64,000 nucleotides of DNA from Vibrio neonatus. GTDB lineage: Bacteria; Pseudomonadota; Gammaproteobacteria; Enterobacterales; Vibrionaceae. Location: assembly GCF_024346975.1 (NCBI RefSeq), contig NZ_AP024885.1, forward strand, positions 2,170,001-2,234,000, in the 5' to 3' direction. The translations under genes were made by a program, and so were the position numbers. This document shows positions 1 to 9,543 of the stretch, one piece after another. Position 1 is the stretch's first letter. The number at the start of each line of letters is the position of its first letter. Below the pieces are notes generated by a model that saw nothing but the letters and a program-made list of their open reading frames with translations, had not been told where the DNA came from and ran no database searches.

Positions 1-594
1 AGCTTTTTGATGAACTTTGGTTTGATGCTATTTGTGCTGTTTTTCTTGCTTCGCGATCATGAGCGAATCATCTCTGCCATGCGTCATATCATTCCGCTAT
101 CACGCTCTCAAGAAGACCGATTGCTTGATGAAATAGAGAAAGTTTCTAAATCAGCAGTCATGGGGTCATTTCTTACCGCAATAGCGCAAGGTGTAGCAGG
201 CGGGTTTGCCATGTGGCTTGTAGGCTTCCCCGGCCTATTTTGGGGTACCATGATGGGCTTTGCCTCGTTTGTGCCTGTCATCGGCACCGCGCTGATTTGG
301 ATTCCAGCTTGTTTGTATTTGCTATTAATTGGCGATACTGGCTGGGCAATATTCCTATTGATCTGGTCTGTGGCTGTGGTTGGCTCTATCGACAATATCT
401 TGCGTCCGCTGCTGATGCAGGGCAGCGCTGGCATGAATACCTTAATGATCTTCTTTTCTTTGCTTGGCGGTTTGCATGTTTTCGGCTTAATTGGTTTAAT
501 CTACGGCCCGCTGATCTTCGCCATTACTATGGTACTGTTCACCATGTATGAAGAGGAGTTTAACGACTTCCTTGATAAGCAAGATAACAACTAG
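1..594 (+). CDS. AI-2E/YdiK-type membrane permease, C-terminal part
   Basis: The frame is open through the first base, so the N-terminus lies outside the window; about 197 residues remain. The protein is strongly hydrophobic with several membrane helices. The C-terminal segments DNILRPLLMQG and GLIGLIYGPLIF are typical of the AI-2E exporter superfamily (YdiK, YhhT, PerM relatives), inner-membrane proteins of mostly undefined substrate. The family name does not prove AI-2 transport. The stop lies 12 bp before rsmC on the same strand, so the two are probably cotranscribed. Confidence 0.85.
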   Translation, partial: SFLMNFGLMLFVLFFLLRDHERIISAMRHIIPLSRSQEDRLLDEIEKVSKSAVMGSFLTAIAQGVAGGFAMWLVGFPGLFWGTMMGFASFVPVIGTALIWIPACLYLLLIGDTGWAIFLLIWSVAVVGSIDNILRPLLMQGSAGMNTLMIFFSLLGGLHVFGLIGLIYGPLIFAITMVLFTMYEEEFNDFLDKQDNN

Positions 595-606
595 TAAGAG
601 TAAAAT

Positions 607-1626
607 ATGAGTGTCTACACCGCCCCAAGTCAAATCGCCGAACGTCAACTTGCTTACTTTGCAGGTAAACGCATCGTTATCGCAGGTGAAGCTGAAGATC
701 AGTTTCCAAAACAACTGCTGCAACATGCGGAATCGGTCACCGTATTTACCACCCACTATGGCTACCATCAGCAGATGCAAGGTATTGGCGTAGACAGTCA
801 GTTTGGCATTGAATTTAAGAATGCTAACGATGCTAATTTACTATTACTGTACTGGCCAAAAGCCAAAAGCGAAGCGCAATATCTATTGGATATGATGCTC
901 AGCAAACTCGCACCAGAAACAGAAGTAATCGTGGTCGGCGAAAACCGCTCTGGAGTAAAGAGCATTGAAAAAATGTTCGCCAACTTTGGCCCTATGACTA
1001 AGTATGACTCAGCCAGACGCTGCTCTTTTTATGCCGGAGTCAGCCAAACACCGCCACAACACTTTAATGTCGACAGTTACTTCAAGTCTTATCCAGTGGA
1101 ATTAGCTGGGCTATCTTTAGAAGTGCAAAGTTTACCGGGCGTATTTAGCCATGGTGAATTTGATTTAGGCACTAAACTACTGCTAGCCAACTTACCAAAA
1201 CTTAGCGGCAAAGTATTAGACTTTGGCTGCGGCGCAGGCATTATCGGCGCGGCAATGGCACTGCAAAATCCAAGCATCGAATTAGAAATGTGCGATGTGA
1301 GCGCATTTGCTGTGGAATCAAGTAAGCGCACACTAGAAGCCAATGGTGTTAAAGGCAAAGTATTTGCCACCGATGTCTACTCACAAGTCAGCACTGACTA
1401 TCAATTCATTATCAGTAATCCCCCTTTTCATTCGGGGCTAGATACCAGTTACAGCGCCACAGAAACCCTGCTAAAAGATGCGCCCAAGCATCTTACCAAC
1501 ACAGGTAAGTTACTGATTGTTGCTAATAGTTTTTTGAAATACCCGCCAATTATTGAAAATGCGTTCGGCAACTGCGACACCATTAATAAAACCAATAAGT
1601 TCGCAATCTATCACGCAACGAAATAA
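607..1626 (+). CDS. rsmC: 16S rRNA m2G1207 methyltransferase RsmC
   Basis: A 339-residue protein of normal RsmC length. RsmC uses S-adenosylmethionine to methylate N2 of G1207 in 16S rRNA of the 30S subunit. The N-terminal half is the degenerate methyltransferase-like domain. The C-terminal half carries the SAM-binding glycine motif [12 protein letters not shown] and the catalytic NPPFHSG motif of N2-guanine methyltransferases. It follows the permease gene by 12 bp and ends before a clear hairpin terminator. It lies next to chiS, as in other vibrios. Confidence 0.95.
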   Translation: MSVYTAPSQIAERQLAYFAGKRIVIAGEAEDQFPKQLLQHAESVTVFTTHYGYHQQMQGIGVDSQFGIEFKNANDANLLLLYWPKAKSEAQYLLDMMLSKLAPETEVIVVGENRSGVKSIEKMFANFGPMTKYDSARRCSFYAGVSQTPPQHFNVDSYFKSYPVELAGLSLEVQSLPGVFSHGEFDLGTKLLLANLPKLSGKVLDFGCGAGIIGAAMALQNPSIELEMCDVSAFAVESSKRTLEANGVKGKVFATDVYSQVSTDYQFIISNPPFHSGLDTSYSATETLLKDAPKHLTNTGKLLIVANSFLKYPPIIENAFGNCDTINKTNKFAIYHATK

Positions 1627-1636
1627 ATAAAACTGT

Positions 1637-1679
1637 GTGAGGCAACACGCTTTTTTAAGCGTTTGCTTGCCTCACTTTA
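1637..1679 (+). terminator. Rho-independent terminator after rsmC
   Basis: GTGAGGCAA (1637-1645) pairs perfectly with TTGCCTCAC (1667-1675); an inner ACGC/GCGT pairing extends the hairpin, and TTTATTT follows. It separates rsmC from chiS. Confidence 0.75.
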
Positions 1680-1737
1680 TTTGGCTAGTACATTTCAGCA
1701 ATGGTGATCTTATTATCAGGGCCTGAATCCGTACCTT

Positions 1738-4700
1738 ATGTCAAAACATCGCTCTCGACCAAAGTTTAAACGACTGAAAAGTACCTTAATGGGTGCCTTT
1801 TTGTTGGTTAGTCTTCCTCCAATGCTGCTCATTGCCTTCTTTTTTCTTCAATCCCATATTGAAGATCTTCAAGAGCAGAGCAAAACCTATTTAACTTCGA
1901 TGAGGGATGGCACCACCACTCAAGTAACCGCCTACGTAAAAAACCTAGACTCTGAAGTCATTGGTTTTGTTCATTCCGAACTTGCTTATGCCAGTGGTGG
2001 TCGTTTTTACGGATTGATTGATTCTTTTAGACGCCTTGGCCCTGATATTGAGAAATCTCGGCTAATTGGTCAGCAACAATACATTCCCGGCTCTGGAGAT
2101 AAGGTCAATGCGCAAACCGCCAAAGAGAACAGCAATTACCTTAGTGTAAGACGCTACCAGCTGTTACATACTCGCTACCACTCAACCTATCAAAGTCTGT
2201 TACAGCGTTCTGATTTCGACGATCTTGCCTTAGTGGATCTCGATGGTAATGTCGCCTATTCAGTACAAAAACATAATTACTATTCCACCAATTTAAATAC
2301 TGGCCCTTATAAAAACAGCAACTTAGGCGTGCTATTTCAACGCTTAAAGAGTTACGTAGAAACCAATAAAAATACCTTCGATAAGTATAATGATATTGTA
2401 CTTATGAGCGATTTTGCCAAAGACTCCAACAGCAAAGAGAATAAAAAAGTGGCTTGGTTTGCCGCGCCTATCGTGCAACAGGGATACCTGCACAGCTATG
2501 CGTTTTTCCGCTTGCCTCTCTCCTCTTTAACGCATCTGATTGACAATACCAGCAGCGATTATCCCAACATCTTATTGCTTGATGAGTCGCAAAAATTATT
2601 GACTCAAACCACAGCTAAAAACGTAGAGAAAAGCAGTTTTATCACCACCAAGGCACTGCAAGGGATCAGTCAAGTTGAAACCTATGCCAATACTAAAGGC
2701 CAAAGCATGATTGCCGCTTACTCGCCTCTCTATATTCACGATTTAAAGTGGGCGGTTATTGCGGAGACACCAGAAAACATCGCCTTTTCTCGGGTCAATA
2801 AACTCTACTCTATCTTTTTACTGATAGTGCTGAGCGTAACCGTCGGTATTGTTGTTTGCTCGCACTACCTATCGAATTTCATTACTCGTCCGTTACTCAA
2901 ATTGGCATGGACCGCAGAGCGCATCTCCACTGGTGATCTTAACGAGCACGTTGAAGGAACAGAGCATGAAGATGAAATAGGTCGTCTGGCGATTAGCTTT
3001 GAGCGCATGCAGCGTTCGATTCGAGAAAAGATTGATCTTATCCATCAACAAAACAAAGAGCTCGCCTACAACTTAGAAACCATTGCTATTCAAAACAAAG
3101 AGCTACAAAGAGCTGATAAATTAAAAGATGAGTTTCTTGCCACTACATCTCACGAATTACGCACCCCTTTACATGGCATGATTGGGGTTGCGCAAGCCAT
3201 CATAGGTGAAGCTCATGGCAGCATTCCTGCGGCGCAGCGCTATCAGTTAGAAATTATCATCAATAGTGGACATAGACTGTCGAACTTAGTGGATGATCTT
3301 TTGGATTATCACAAAATGCAGTACGGACAATTAAAGCTTGAGTCGATGGCGGTATCTCTGGCTTTAACATCACAATTGGTGATTGAGCTCTCTAAGCATT
3401 TAATTGATAAAAAACCGGTGCGAATTATCAATCAAATTGATGATGATCTACCTATGGTCAGTGCCGATCCGCAAAGGTTAGAGCAAATCTTATATAACCT
3501 CGTGGGTAACGCGATGAAGTTTACCAACGAGGGCAAAATCATTTTGACCGCCGAGCCCAATGGTGACTACTTAAAAGTGCAAGTGATCGATACTGGACAC
3601 GGCATTGATAAAGACGATCTTGAGCATATTTTTGAACCTCTAATTCAAGGACATTCAGCGAGCTATCATCAAGGCACTGGATTAGGTTTATCCATCAGTA
3701 AGCAGTTAATAGAAATCATGCATGGCGAGCTTAGCGTTAGCAGTCAGCCTATGCTGGGTACCACTTTTACCATGCGCCTTCCGCTGGCCAATGAAGAACA
3801 ACTACAAGCCTTTGATAGTAATCGCGAGGTCGTACACTACACCCGTGAAGATATATTATTTGAAGAGCCTTCACAGCCTCAGCTCAATAACAGCAACGGG
3901 AAACGAGTGTTAATTGCCGATGATGAGCCGGTTAATTTAAAAGTGTTGGAAAGCTTTTTACGCATTGAAGGCTATAGCGTAATTAGCGCTACCAATGGGC
4001 GACAGGTGCTCGATATCATCGCGCAAGAAAAACCTGATATTTTATTACTCGATATCATGATGCCAGAGCTCAGTGGATTTGAGGTGTGTAAGTACTTACG
4101 CGAGCTGTATTCCTATAATGAGCTTCCGATCATTATGCTCACCGCGCTTGGGCAAAATGAGGATAAGATCAAAGGCTTTGAATGTGGCGCTAACGACTAC
4201 TTGGTCAAACCTTTTAATAAACAAGAGTTGTCTGCTCGTATTCAAGTACACATTGATGCCAGCCTTTCTGAGGAGCGTAAGCAAGAGAATGAATCCTTAA
4301 ACGCGGAATTAATGCAAAGGGAAAAAGTTGAGTCCTTGCTACTGGAAACCCAAGCGAAATTGCTCGAGCAATTAGAAAGCACCCCAGAGGCGATTATCTG
4401 CATCAATGAAAGCCATAAGATAACCTTTGCCAATAAAACCGCCATAGACCTATTTAAACGCTCTAGTGAACAGATAAAACGTTCGCAAATAGAAGAGTTT
4501 ATTGCGCCAAAATATCTGCAATTTGATCAGCCACATCGCAGCGTTAATATTGATTTATTCGTCGGTGGAACCAAGCAAGTCATCGCCAGTGATATCTTTA
4601 CTCTGCCCCTAGAAACAGGGCTTCGCGGTATGATCATCTTTAACTTTAGCCCAGATGAAGCAAACCAAAGAATCAACAACCTAGAGGTCGCATTAGATGC

Positions 4701-5124
4701 GCTAGCCAATTACGCCTTTGCCGGAGATAAATCCCAGCTAGAACAGCTCAAAGAGCTTGGAGATGAGTTCTCTGGCTTAGTGAAAATGATGCACTATGAC
4801 AAAGAAAGCAAACAGGAAAATATGCGTCAACTGCTGGTGGATTGCATGTCGAGTGCATTGGAGTATTGGGACAGCCATCAAGGCAATAGCAAGTTTACTT
4901 TTGCTGAACAAAGTGGCTTGTGGCGAGTGTATTTAGACAGAAGCACCCTGCAAACTCGCACCTTGGATAAATACCTAAGAGTTGAAACCTTACCTAAAAC
5001 GCCTCGCTGGCGCACGGTACTCAATTCATTAGACTTTATCCTAGCCAATAGCGATAACGACAATGCGCAACGAGCGCAATTGCTAGAGCTGCGAGAGCAA
5101 CTACAACATATCGTTTCGCAATAA
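1738..5124 (+). CDS. chiS: Chitin-sensing hybrid histidine kinase ChiS
   Basis: A 1128-residue hybrid sensor kinase, essentially the length of V. cholerae ChiS. Order: TM1 about 17-36, large periplasmic Cache-like sensor about 40-355, TM2 about 357-377, HAMP about 380-435, HisKA with SHELRTP (His472), HATPase with NLVGNAMKF and GTGLGLSIS, a receiver with DDE at about 728-730 and phospho-acceptor Asp772, a PAS-like region about 865-990 and a C-terminal domain. In V. cholerae the periplasmic chitooligosaccharide-binding protein controls ChiS, and ChiS binds DNA through its C-terminal domain to activate the chb promoter (established). Here the binding-protein gene follows after a 573-bp control region. 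The assignment rests on architecture plus context. Confidence 0.93.
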   Translation: MSKHRSRPKFKRLKSTLMGAFLLVSLPPMLLIAFFFLQSHIEDLQEQSKTYLTSMRDGTTTQVTAYVKNLDSEVIGFVHSELAYASGGRFYGLIDSFRRLGPDIEKSRLIGQQQYIPGSGDKVNAQTAKENSNYLSVRRYQLLHTRYHSTYQSLLQRSDFDDLALVDLDGNVAYSVQKHNYYSTNLNTGPYKNSNLGVLFQRLKSYVETNKNTFDKYNDIVLMSDFAKDSNSKENKKVAWFAAPIVQQGYLHSYAFFRLPLSSLTHLIDNTSSDYPNILLLDESQKLLTQTTAKNVEKSSFITTKALQGISQVETYANTKGQSMIAAYSPLYIHDLKWAVIAETPENIAFSRVNKLYSIFLLIVLSVTVGIVVCSHYLSNFITRPLLKLAWTAERISTGDLNEHVEGTEHEDEIGRLAISFERMQRSIREKIDLIHQQNKELAYNLETIAIQNKELQRADKLKDEFLATTSHELRTPLHGMIGVAQAIIGEAHGSIPAAQRYQLEIIINSGHRLSNLVDDLLDYHKMQYGQLKLESMAVSLALTSQLVIELSKHLIDKKPVRIINQIDDDLPMVSADPQRLEQILYNLVGNAMKFTNEGKIILTAEPNGDYLKVQVIDTGHGIDKDDLEHIFEPLIQGHSASYHQGTGLGLSISKQLIEIMHGELSVSSQPMLGTTFTMRLPLANEEQLQAFDSNREVVHYTREDILFEEPSQPQLNNSNGKRVLIADDEPVNLKVLESFLRIEGYSVISATNGRQVLDIIAQEKPDILLLDIMMPELSGFEVCKYLRELYSYNELPIIMLTALGQNEDKIKGFECGANDYLVKPFNKQELSARIQVHIDASLSEERKQENESLNAELMQREKVESLLLETQAKLLEQLESTPEAIICINESHKITFANKTAIDLFKRSSEQIKRSQIEEFIAPKYLQFDQPHRSVNIDLFVGGTKQVIASDIFTLPLETGLRGMIIFNFSPDEANQRINNLEVALDALANYAFAGDKSQLEQLKELGDEFSGLVKMMHYDKESKQENMRQLLVDCMSSALEYWDSHQGNSKFTFAEQSGLWRVYLDRSTLQTRTLDKYLRVETLPKTPRWRTVLNSLDFILANSDNDNAQRAQLLELREQLQHIVSQ

Positions 5125-5155
5125 CCTCAACGACAATATTGCCCCCTCAATAAGC

Positions 5156-5200
5156 GATTGGTTCTTTTTTTATACGCTGAAAAAAGAACCAATCTCTTAG
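5156..5200 (+). terminator. Rho-independent terminator after chiS
   Basis: GATTGGTTCTTTTTT (5156-5170) is the exact inverse of AAAAAAGAACCAATC (5180-5194), with a 9-nt loop and U/A-rich arms, 32 bp after the chiS stop. Confidence 0.75.
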
Positions 5201-5257
5201 CAAAATCAGACCAATTCACTGTTAAAAGTCGTTTGTAACTGCTCTTTTGCTTGAATA

Positions 5258-5273
5258 TGCGAGCACACTCACA
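5258..5273 (+). promoter_or_regulatory. Candidate CRP site upstream of the chitooligosaccharide operon
   Basis: TGCGA-N6-TCACA differs from the CRP consensus TGTGA-N6-TCACA at one position. It lies about 425 bp upstream of the binding-protein start, in the 5195-5697 control region. Chitin-utilisation genes of vibrios respond to CRP (known). Occupancy of this site is inferred. Confidence 0.45.
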
Positions 5274-5468
5274 ACAAACTGTACGCTGTATTTTTAACCA
5301 AAAAATAAAGTCGTACTTTCATTTCCTCGTAAAGTCACACCAACTAACAAAATCAGCAACCACTCTTTAATACATAAGATAAGAAGATAGTAAGCACTCA
5401 CATAAGATGGCAAAAAAGACAATTTCAAAGAAATAGCATCAATATGCAATATGTTGAAAATATAATTA

Positions 5469-5514
5469 TTTTAACGTTTTTAACAGCAATCAGTGCGGTT
5501 TTAACGTTTTTGAC
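5469..5514 (+). promoter_or_regulatory. Paired 16-bp direct repeats, candidate activator site for the chb-type operon
   Basis: TTTTAACGTTTTTAAC (5469-5484) recurs as TTTTAACGTTTTTGAC (5499-5514), starting exactly 30 bp later with one mismatch, so both copies would lie on the same DNA face. They are the most regular motif in the gap between the chiS terminator and the operon start. ChiS is known to bind its target promoter directly, so these are candidate ChiS sites. A further short dyad (AAGTAA/TTACTT, 5642-5662) lies in the leader. The rest of 5195-5697 is AT-rich and shows no gene. Confidence 0.45.
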
Positions 5515-5697
5515 GGGAATGTAAATTGACGATTTTACTTTGAAAGATAATTCTAGCTGTAACCAATGGTTCTCAGAGATACATCGCACCCTATAAGTAA
5601 AAAGATAGAGTCATTGGATGGCACTGTAAAAGCCGTAACCTAAGTAATCAACTTGGTTACTTAATAATAATAAGCAAACAGAGACAAAGGATATAAC

Positions 5698-7371
5698 ATG
5701 CTTGCTAATATAAAAAAAACAGCTCTTGCTACAGTAGTAATCGCAACAGCGGCCACCGCAATATCAGCTCCAGCAATCGCAAGATCGGAACTGACTATCG
5801 TACCGGATTTTTACCCAACAATGGTCCGCAACTTCAACCCTTATCTAGCTACGAATCTTCGTACTACCACTGACTTCATCTATGAGCCTCTAGTTGTTTT
5901 CAATGAGATGCACGGTAACACCCCTGTTATGCGTCTAGCTGAAAACTTTGCTATGTCAGATGATCTAAAAAGCGTCACATTTGATATCCGCAAGGGCGTA
6001 AAATGGTCAGATGGTAAAGCATTCTCAGCAGATGATGTTGTTTTCTCTTTCGAACTAATTAAGAACAATACCGCGTTGGACCAAACAGGTATCAACAAGT
6101 GGGTAAGCAAAGTAGAAAAAGTAAACGACCATGAAGTACGTTTCGTTCTTACGGAAGGTAACTCAAATGTGCCATACGAAATCTCTAAAGTTCCTGTAGT
6201 ACCTAAACATATCTGGTCTAAAGTGAAAGATCCTACTTCTTTCACCAACGAAAACCCTGTTGGTTCTGGACCGTTCACTGAAATTGATACCTTTACCCCG
6301 CAACTTTACATCCAGTGTGCGAACCCTAATTACTGGGATGCAGACAACCTAGATGTAGATTGTCTACGTGTTCCACAAATTGCTAACAACGACCAGTTGC
6401 TAAGCAAAATCGTTAACTCTGAGCTAGATTGGACTTCGGCGTTTATCCCTGACATCGACCGTACCTACAAAGCTGTGAACCCTAATCACGGTTACTGGTA
6501 CCCGCCAGCAGGCACTCAATCACTGGTAGTTAACTTTAAAAACCCAGATCCAGCTAAGAATGAAGCATTAACTGATGTGAACTTCCGTCGTGCAATGGGT
6601 ATGGCTATCGACCGTCAAACTATCATCGATATCGCATTCTACGGTGCCGGTACTATCAATGACTTCGGTTCAGGTCTTGGCTACGCATTTGAAGCATGGT
6701 CTGACGAGAACGTGCATAAGAAGTATCAAAAATTCAATACTTACAACCCAGAAGAAGCGAAGAAACTTCTAAAAGAATCTGGCTTCAAAGACACAGATGG
6801 CGATGGTTTTGTTGAAACTCCATCAGGTAAGTCATTTGAATTGTTAATCCAATCGCCAAATGGTTGGACTGACTTCAACAACACAGTACAGCTTGCGGTT
6901 GAGCAGCTAAACGAAGTGGGCATCAAGTCTCGCGCTCGTACTCCTGAGTTTGCGGTATACAACCAAGCAATGCTAGATGCAACATACGACGTGGCTTACA
7001 CCAACTACTTCCACGGTGCAGATCCACACTTGTACTGGAACAGTGCTTATAACTCAGCACTGCAAGAAGGTAGCGGCATGCCTCGCTTTGCAATGCACTT
7101 CTACAAGAATGCTGAGCTAGATAACCTACTGAACAGCTTCTACAAAACGGCGGATAAGAACAAGCAGCTAGAAATCGCACACGGCATTCAGCGCATCATT
7201 GCTGAGAACCAAGTAACGATTCCTGTTCTATCTGGTGCAAGCAACTATCAGTACAACACAACTCGATTCACGGGTTGGTGGACTCAAGATAACGCACAAG
7301 GTCGTCCAAACATTTGGGCCGGTATCCCTGAGCGCTTACTCCACGTACTTGACCTAAAACCTGTCAAGTAA
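5698..7371 (+). CDS. cbp: Periplasmic chitooligosaccharide-binding protein (SBP family 5)
   Basis: A 557-residue solute-binding protein. The signal peptide covers residues 1 to about 28 (lysines at 5-7, hydrophobic core, APAIA before the mature start). The body is of the DppA/OppA type (SBP_bac_5), with FDIRKGVKWSDGKAFSADDV as its hallmark. The V. cholerae counterpart, VC0620, has nearly the same length; it captures (GlcNAc)n in the periplasm and holds ChiS inactive when unliganded (established). It is the first gene of the uptake operon, with AAAGGA upstream of the ATG. The substrate is inferred from the position after chiS and the glycosidases downstream; by family alone it could be annotated as a peptide-binding protein. 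Confidence 0.88.
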   Translation: MLANIKKTALATVVIATAATAISAPAIARSELTIVPDFYPTMVRNFNPYLATNLRTTTDFIYEPLVVFNEMHGNTPVMRLAENFAMSDDLKSVTFDIRKGVKWSDGKAFSADDVVFSFELIKNNTALDQTGINKWVSKVEKVNDHEVRFVLTEGNSNVPYEISKVPVVPKHIWSKVKDPTSFTNENPVGSGPFTEIDTFTPQLYIQCANPNYWDADNLDVDCLRVPQIANNDQLLSKIVNSELDWTSAFIPDIDRTYKAVNPNHGYWYPPAGTQSLVVNFKNPDPAKNEALTDVNFRRAMGMAIDRQTIIDIAFYGAGTINDFGSGLGYAFEAWSDENVHKKYQKFNTYNPEEAKKLLKESGFKDTDGDGFVETPSGKSFELLIQSPNGWTDFNNTVQLAVEQLNEVGIKSRARTPEFAVYNQAMLDATYDVAYTNYFHGADPHLYWNSAYNSALQEGSGMPRFAMHFYKNAELDNLLNSFYKTADKNKQLEIAHGIQRIIAENQVTIPVLSGASNYQYNTTRFTGWWTQDNAQGRPNIWAGIPERLLHVLDLKPVK

Positions 7372-7383
7372 TTGACCTCTAAA

Positions 7384-7403
7384 GGCGCACCTTCGGGTGC
7401 GCC
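7384..7403 (+). terminator. UUCG-capped hairpin between binding-protein and permease genes
   Basis: GGCGCACC and GGTGCGCC enclose a TTCG loop closed by C-G, the very stable C(UUCG)G tetraloop. No T-run follows (AATATTA), so it looks more like an mRNA 3'-end stabiliser or attenuator than a full terminator. Such a structure can raise binding-protein mRNA over that of the permeases. Confidence 0.6.
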
Positions 7404-7520
7404 AATATTACCCTTTAAAGTTAACAATAATTATGACGCGATTGCGTTAGGGATTCTTTCACTCAACGGGTGGATTTTATTCGATATATGGACAATAAAT
7501 CGAATAGTTAAGGTGTAGGT

Positions 7521-8507
7521 ATGGGATATTTTCTAAGACGTTTGTCGTTCTACTTTATAGCGCTGTTAGTGGCCGCTACTATCAATTTTATTATTCCGCG
7601 AGCAATGCCCGGTGACCCCGTTACCATGATGTTCGCTAACGCAACAGCCCAAGTGACTCCAGAACGTATCGAAGCAATGCGTCAACTGCTTGGTTTCGTT
7701 GATGGTCCGCTTTGGGTTCAATACTTCACTTATATGAAGAGCATTCTTAGCTGGGAGCTAGGAACCTCTATTAAATTTTATCCGTTAAGTGTGAATGAAT
7801 TACTTGGTGGTGCTTTTGGCTGGTCTTTATTCCTAGCCGGAACCGCCGTTATTCTTTCGTTTTCTATCGGTTCCATTCTTGGCATTTTTGCCGCATGGAA
7901 ACGCGGTAGCAAATACGACACCTTTATCACTCCGGGCATGCTTATTGTTCAAGCAGTACCACAGGTGGTTATTGCCATGCTCGCGATGTTTATCTTCGCT
8001 ATTGGCCTGAAGTGGTTCCCAACGGGTTACGCTTATACCGCCGGTGTCACTCCGGATTGGACTAGCTGGGAGTTCATCAAAAACGTCGCCTACCACGCGG
8101 TGTTACCTCTGGCTTGTGCCTCTCTGGTGCAGATTGGCGGATTCCTAGTAAACATGCGTAACAACATGATCAATTTACTTTCTGAAGACTATATCACTAT
8201 GGCAAAAGGCAAAGGCCTGAGCGAAAACAGAGTGGTATTTAACTACGCGGCACGCAACGCACTATTGCCAAGTGTTACCGCACTTTCAATGTCTTTAGGT
8301 ATGGCTATCGGTGGCCAGCTTATCATCGAAATCATATTTAATTACCCAGGACTAGGGACGGTCCTATTTAACGCAATTACCTCTCGTGACTACCAAGTAC
8401 TGCAAGGGCAATTGTTAATCATGACCTTATTCATGCTGTTCTTTAACCTACTCGCAGACATGCTGTATGTGCTGTTAGATCCTCGCCTACGTAAGGGAGG
8501 TAAATAA
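7521..8507 (+). CDS. Chitooligosaccharide ABC transporter permease (DppB-type)
   Basis: A 328-residue inner-membrane permease with an N-terminal helix (MGYFLRRLSFYFIALLVAAT), the RAMPGDP motif typical of DppB/OppB proteins, about six helices and the cytoplasmic EAA-type loop around ITMAKGKGLSENRV that contacts the ATPases. It pairs with the DppC-type permease that begins 1 bp later. It corresponds in order to V. cholerae VC0619. The sugar substrate is inferred from context; the family itself also covers di- and oligopeptide transporters. Confidence 0.87.
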   Translation: MGYFLRRLSFYFIALLVAATINFIIPRAMPGDPVTMMFANATAQVTPERIEAMRQLLGFVDGPLWVQYFTYMKSILSWELGTSIKFYPLSVNELLGGAFGWSLFLAGTAVILSFSIGSILGIFAAWKRGSKYDTFITPGMLIVQAVPQVVIAMLAMFIFAIGLKWFPTGYAYTAGVTPDWTSWEFIKNVAYHAVLPLACASLVQIGGFLVNMRNNMINLLSEDYITMAKGKGLSENRVVFNYAARNALLPSVTALSMSLGMAIGGQLIIEIIFNYPGLGTVLFNAITSRDYQVLQGQLLIMTLFMLFFNLLADMLYVLLDPRLRKGGK

Positions 8508-8508
8508 G

Positions 8509-9543
8509 ATGAAAAATATATTAAAGCTAGTTCGTGGCAATACGGTGGCGATGATCGGAGTGGTGATATTAAGCACTTTCTTATTTATCGCACTGGCGGC
8601 GCCTCTCATTACCCAACATGCACCCGATAAACGTACCGGTAATCCGCACGAGTATCCAGGCATGATAGTAAAAGCGGCGCAAAATAACCCTGATGGTTGG
8701 ATTGCAACCAACCTTGCTGATGACAAGCGTACCTTACGCATGTCAAAAGATGCAGAGCATACCCTTGGCACAACTCGTATGGGCCGTGATGTCTGGGCGC
8801 AAATTGCCTATGGTGCACGCGTATCGTTGGCCGTTGGCTTTGGCGCGGGAATAACCGTGTGTTTCTTAGCCACTATTATCGGGGTTTCTGCCGGTTACTT
8901 TGGTGGCAAAGTGGATGAATTTCTCACCGCGGCCATGAACATAATGTTGGTCATCCCTCAGTATCCATTACTGTTTGTGGTAGCGGCCTTTATCGGAGAA
9001 GCGGGGCCTCTAACCATTGCCCTCATAATCGGTTTCACCTCCTGGGCTTGGGGAGCGAGGGTGGTGCGTTCGCAAACTCTCGCACTACGTGAAAAAGAGT
9101 TCGTAAAAGCGGCAGAAGTGCTGGGTGAGTCTTCATTTAGAATTATCTTTGTGGAAATTTTACCTAACTTAATCTCCATTGTAGGTGCGAGTTTCATCGG
9201 CTCAGTCATGTACGCGGTAATGATGGAAGCGACAATTTCCTTCTTAGGTATGGGCGATCCAAACACCATTAGTTGGGGCATCATGCTGTACAACGTACAA
9301 ACCTCATCTTCAATGCTTATCGGTGCATGGTGGGAGCTATTAGCCCCTTGTATGGCCTTAACCTTATTGGTCACAGGACTGGCACTGCTTAACTTTGCGG
9401 TTGATGAAATTGCTAACCCGCAACTTCGCTCTCACAAAGGAATGCGTCGCTGGAAGAAGCTTGCCACGCAAGATAAAAATGCACGTAAACCTCAACCAGA
9501 AGAACTCGCAAACCGTCAAGTAGTACACGGAGAACAATCATGA
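8509..9543 (+). CDS. Chitooligosaccharide ABC transporter permease (DppC-type)
   Basis: A 344-residue second permease subunit with an N-terminal helix (about 13-32), a periplasmic loop including HTLGTTRMGRDVWAQIAYGA typical of DppC/OppC, and an EAA loop near REKEFVKAAEVLGES. It starts 1 bp after the DppB-type stop. Its last codons overlap the start of the first ATPase gene (ATGA), indicating translational coupling. The charged C-terminal tail of about 35 residues is longer than the minimal fold. It matches V. cholerae VC0618 in order. Confidence 0.87.
   Translation: MKNILKLVRGNTVAMIGVVILSTFLFIALAAPLITQHAPDKRTGNPHEYPGMIVKAAQNNPDGWIATNLADDKRTLRMSKDAEHTLGTTRMGRDVWAQIAYGARVSLAVGFGAGITVCFLATIIGVSAGYFGGKVDEFLTAAMNIMLVIPQYPLLFVVAAFIGEAGPLTIALIIGFTSWAWGARVVRSQTLALREKEFVKAAEVLGESSFRIIFVEILPNLISIVGASFIGSVMYAVMMEATISFLGMGDPNTISWGIMLYNVQTSSSMLIGAWWELLAPCMALTLLVTGLALLNFAVDEIANPQLRSHKGMRRWKKLATQDKNARKPQPEELANRQVVHGEQS

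Noticed and set aside
108..434. Minus-strand frame of 108 residues opposite the permease gene
   Set aside because: Shadow of a membrane-protein gene with low-complexity composition; no start signal or family match.
7384..7403. End of the operon after the binding-protein gene
   Set aside because: No T-run follows and the cognate permease and ATPase genes continue on the same strand.
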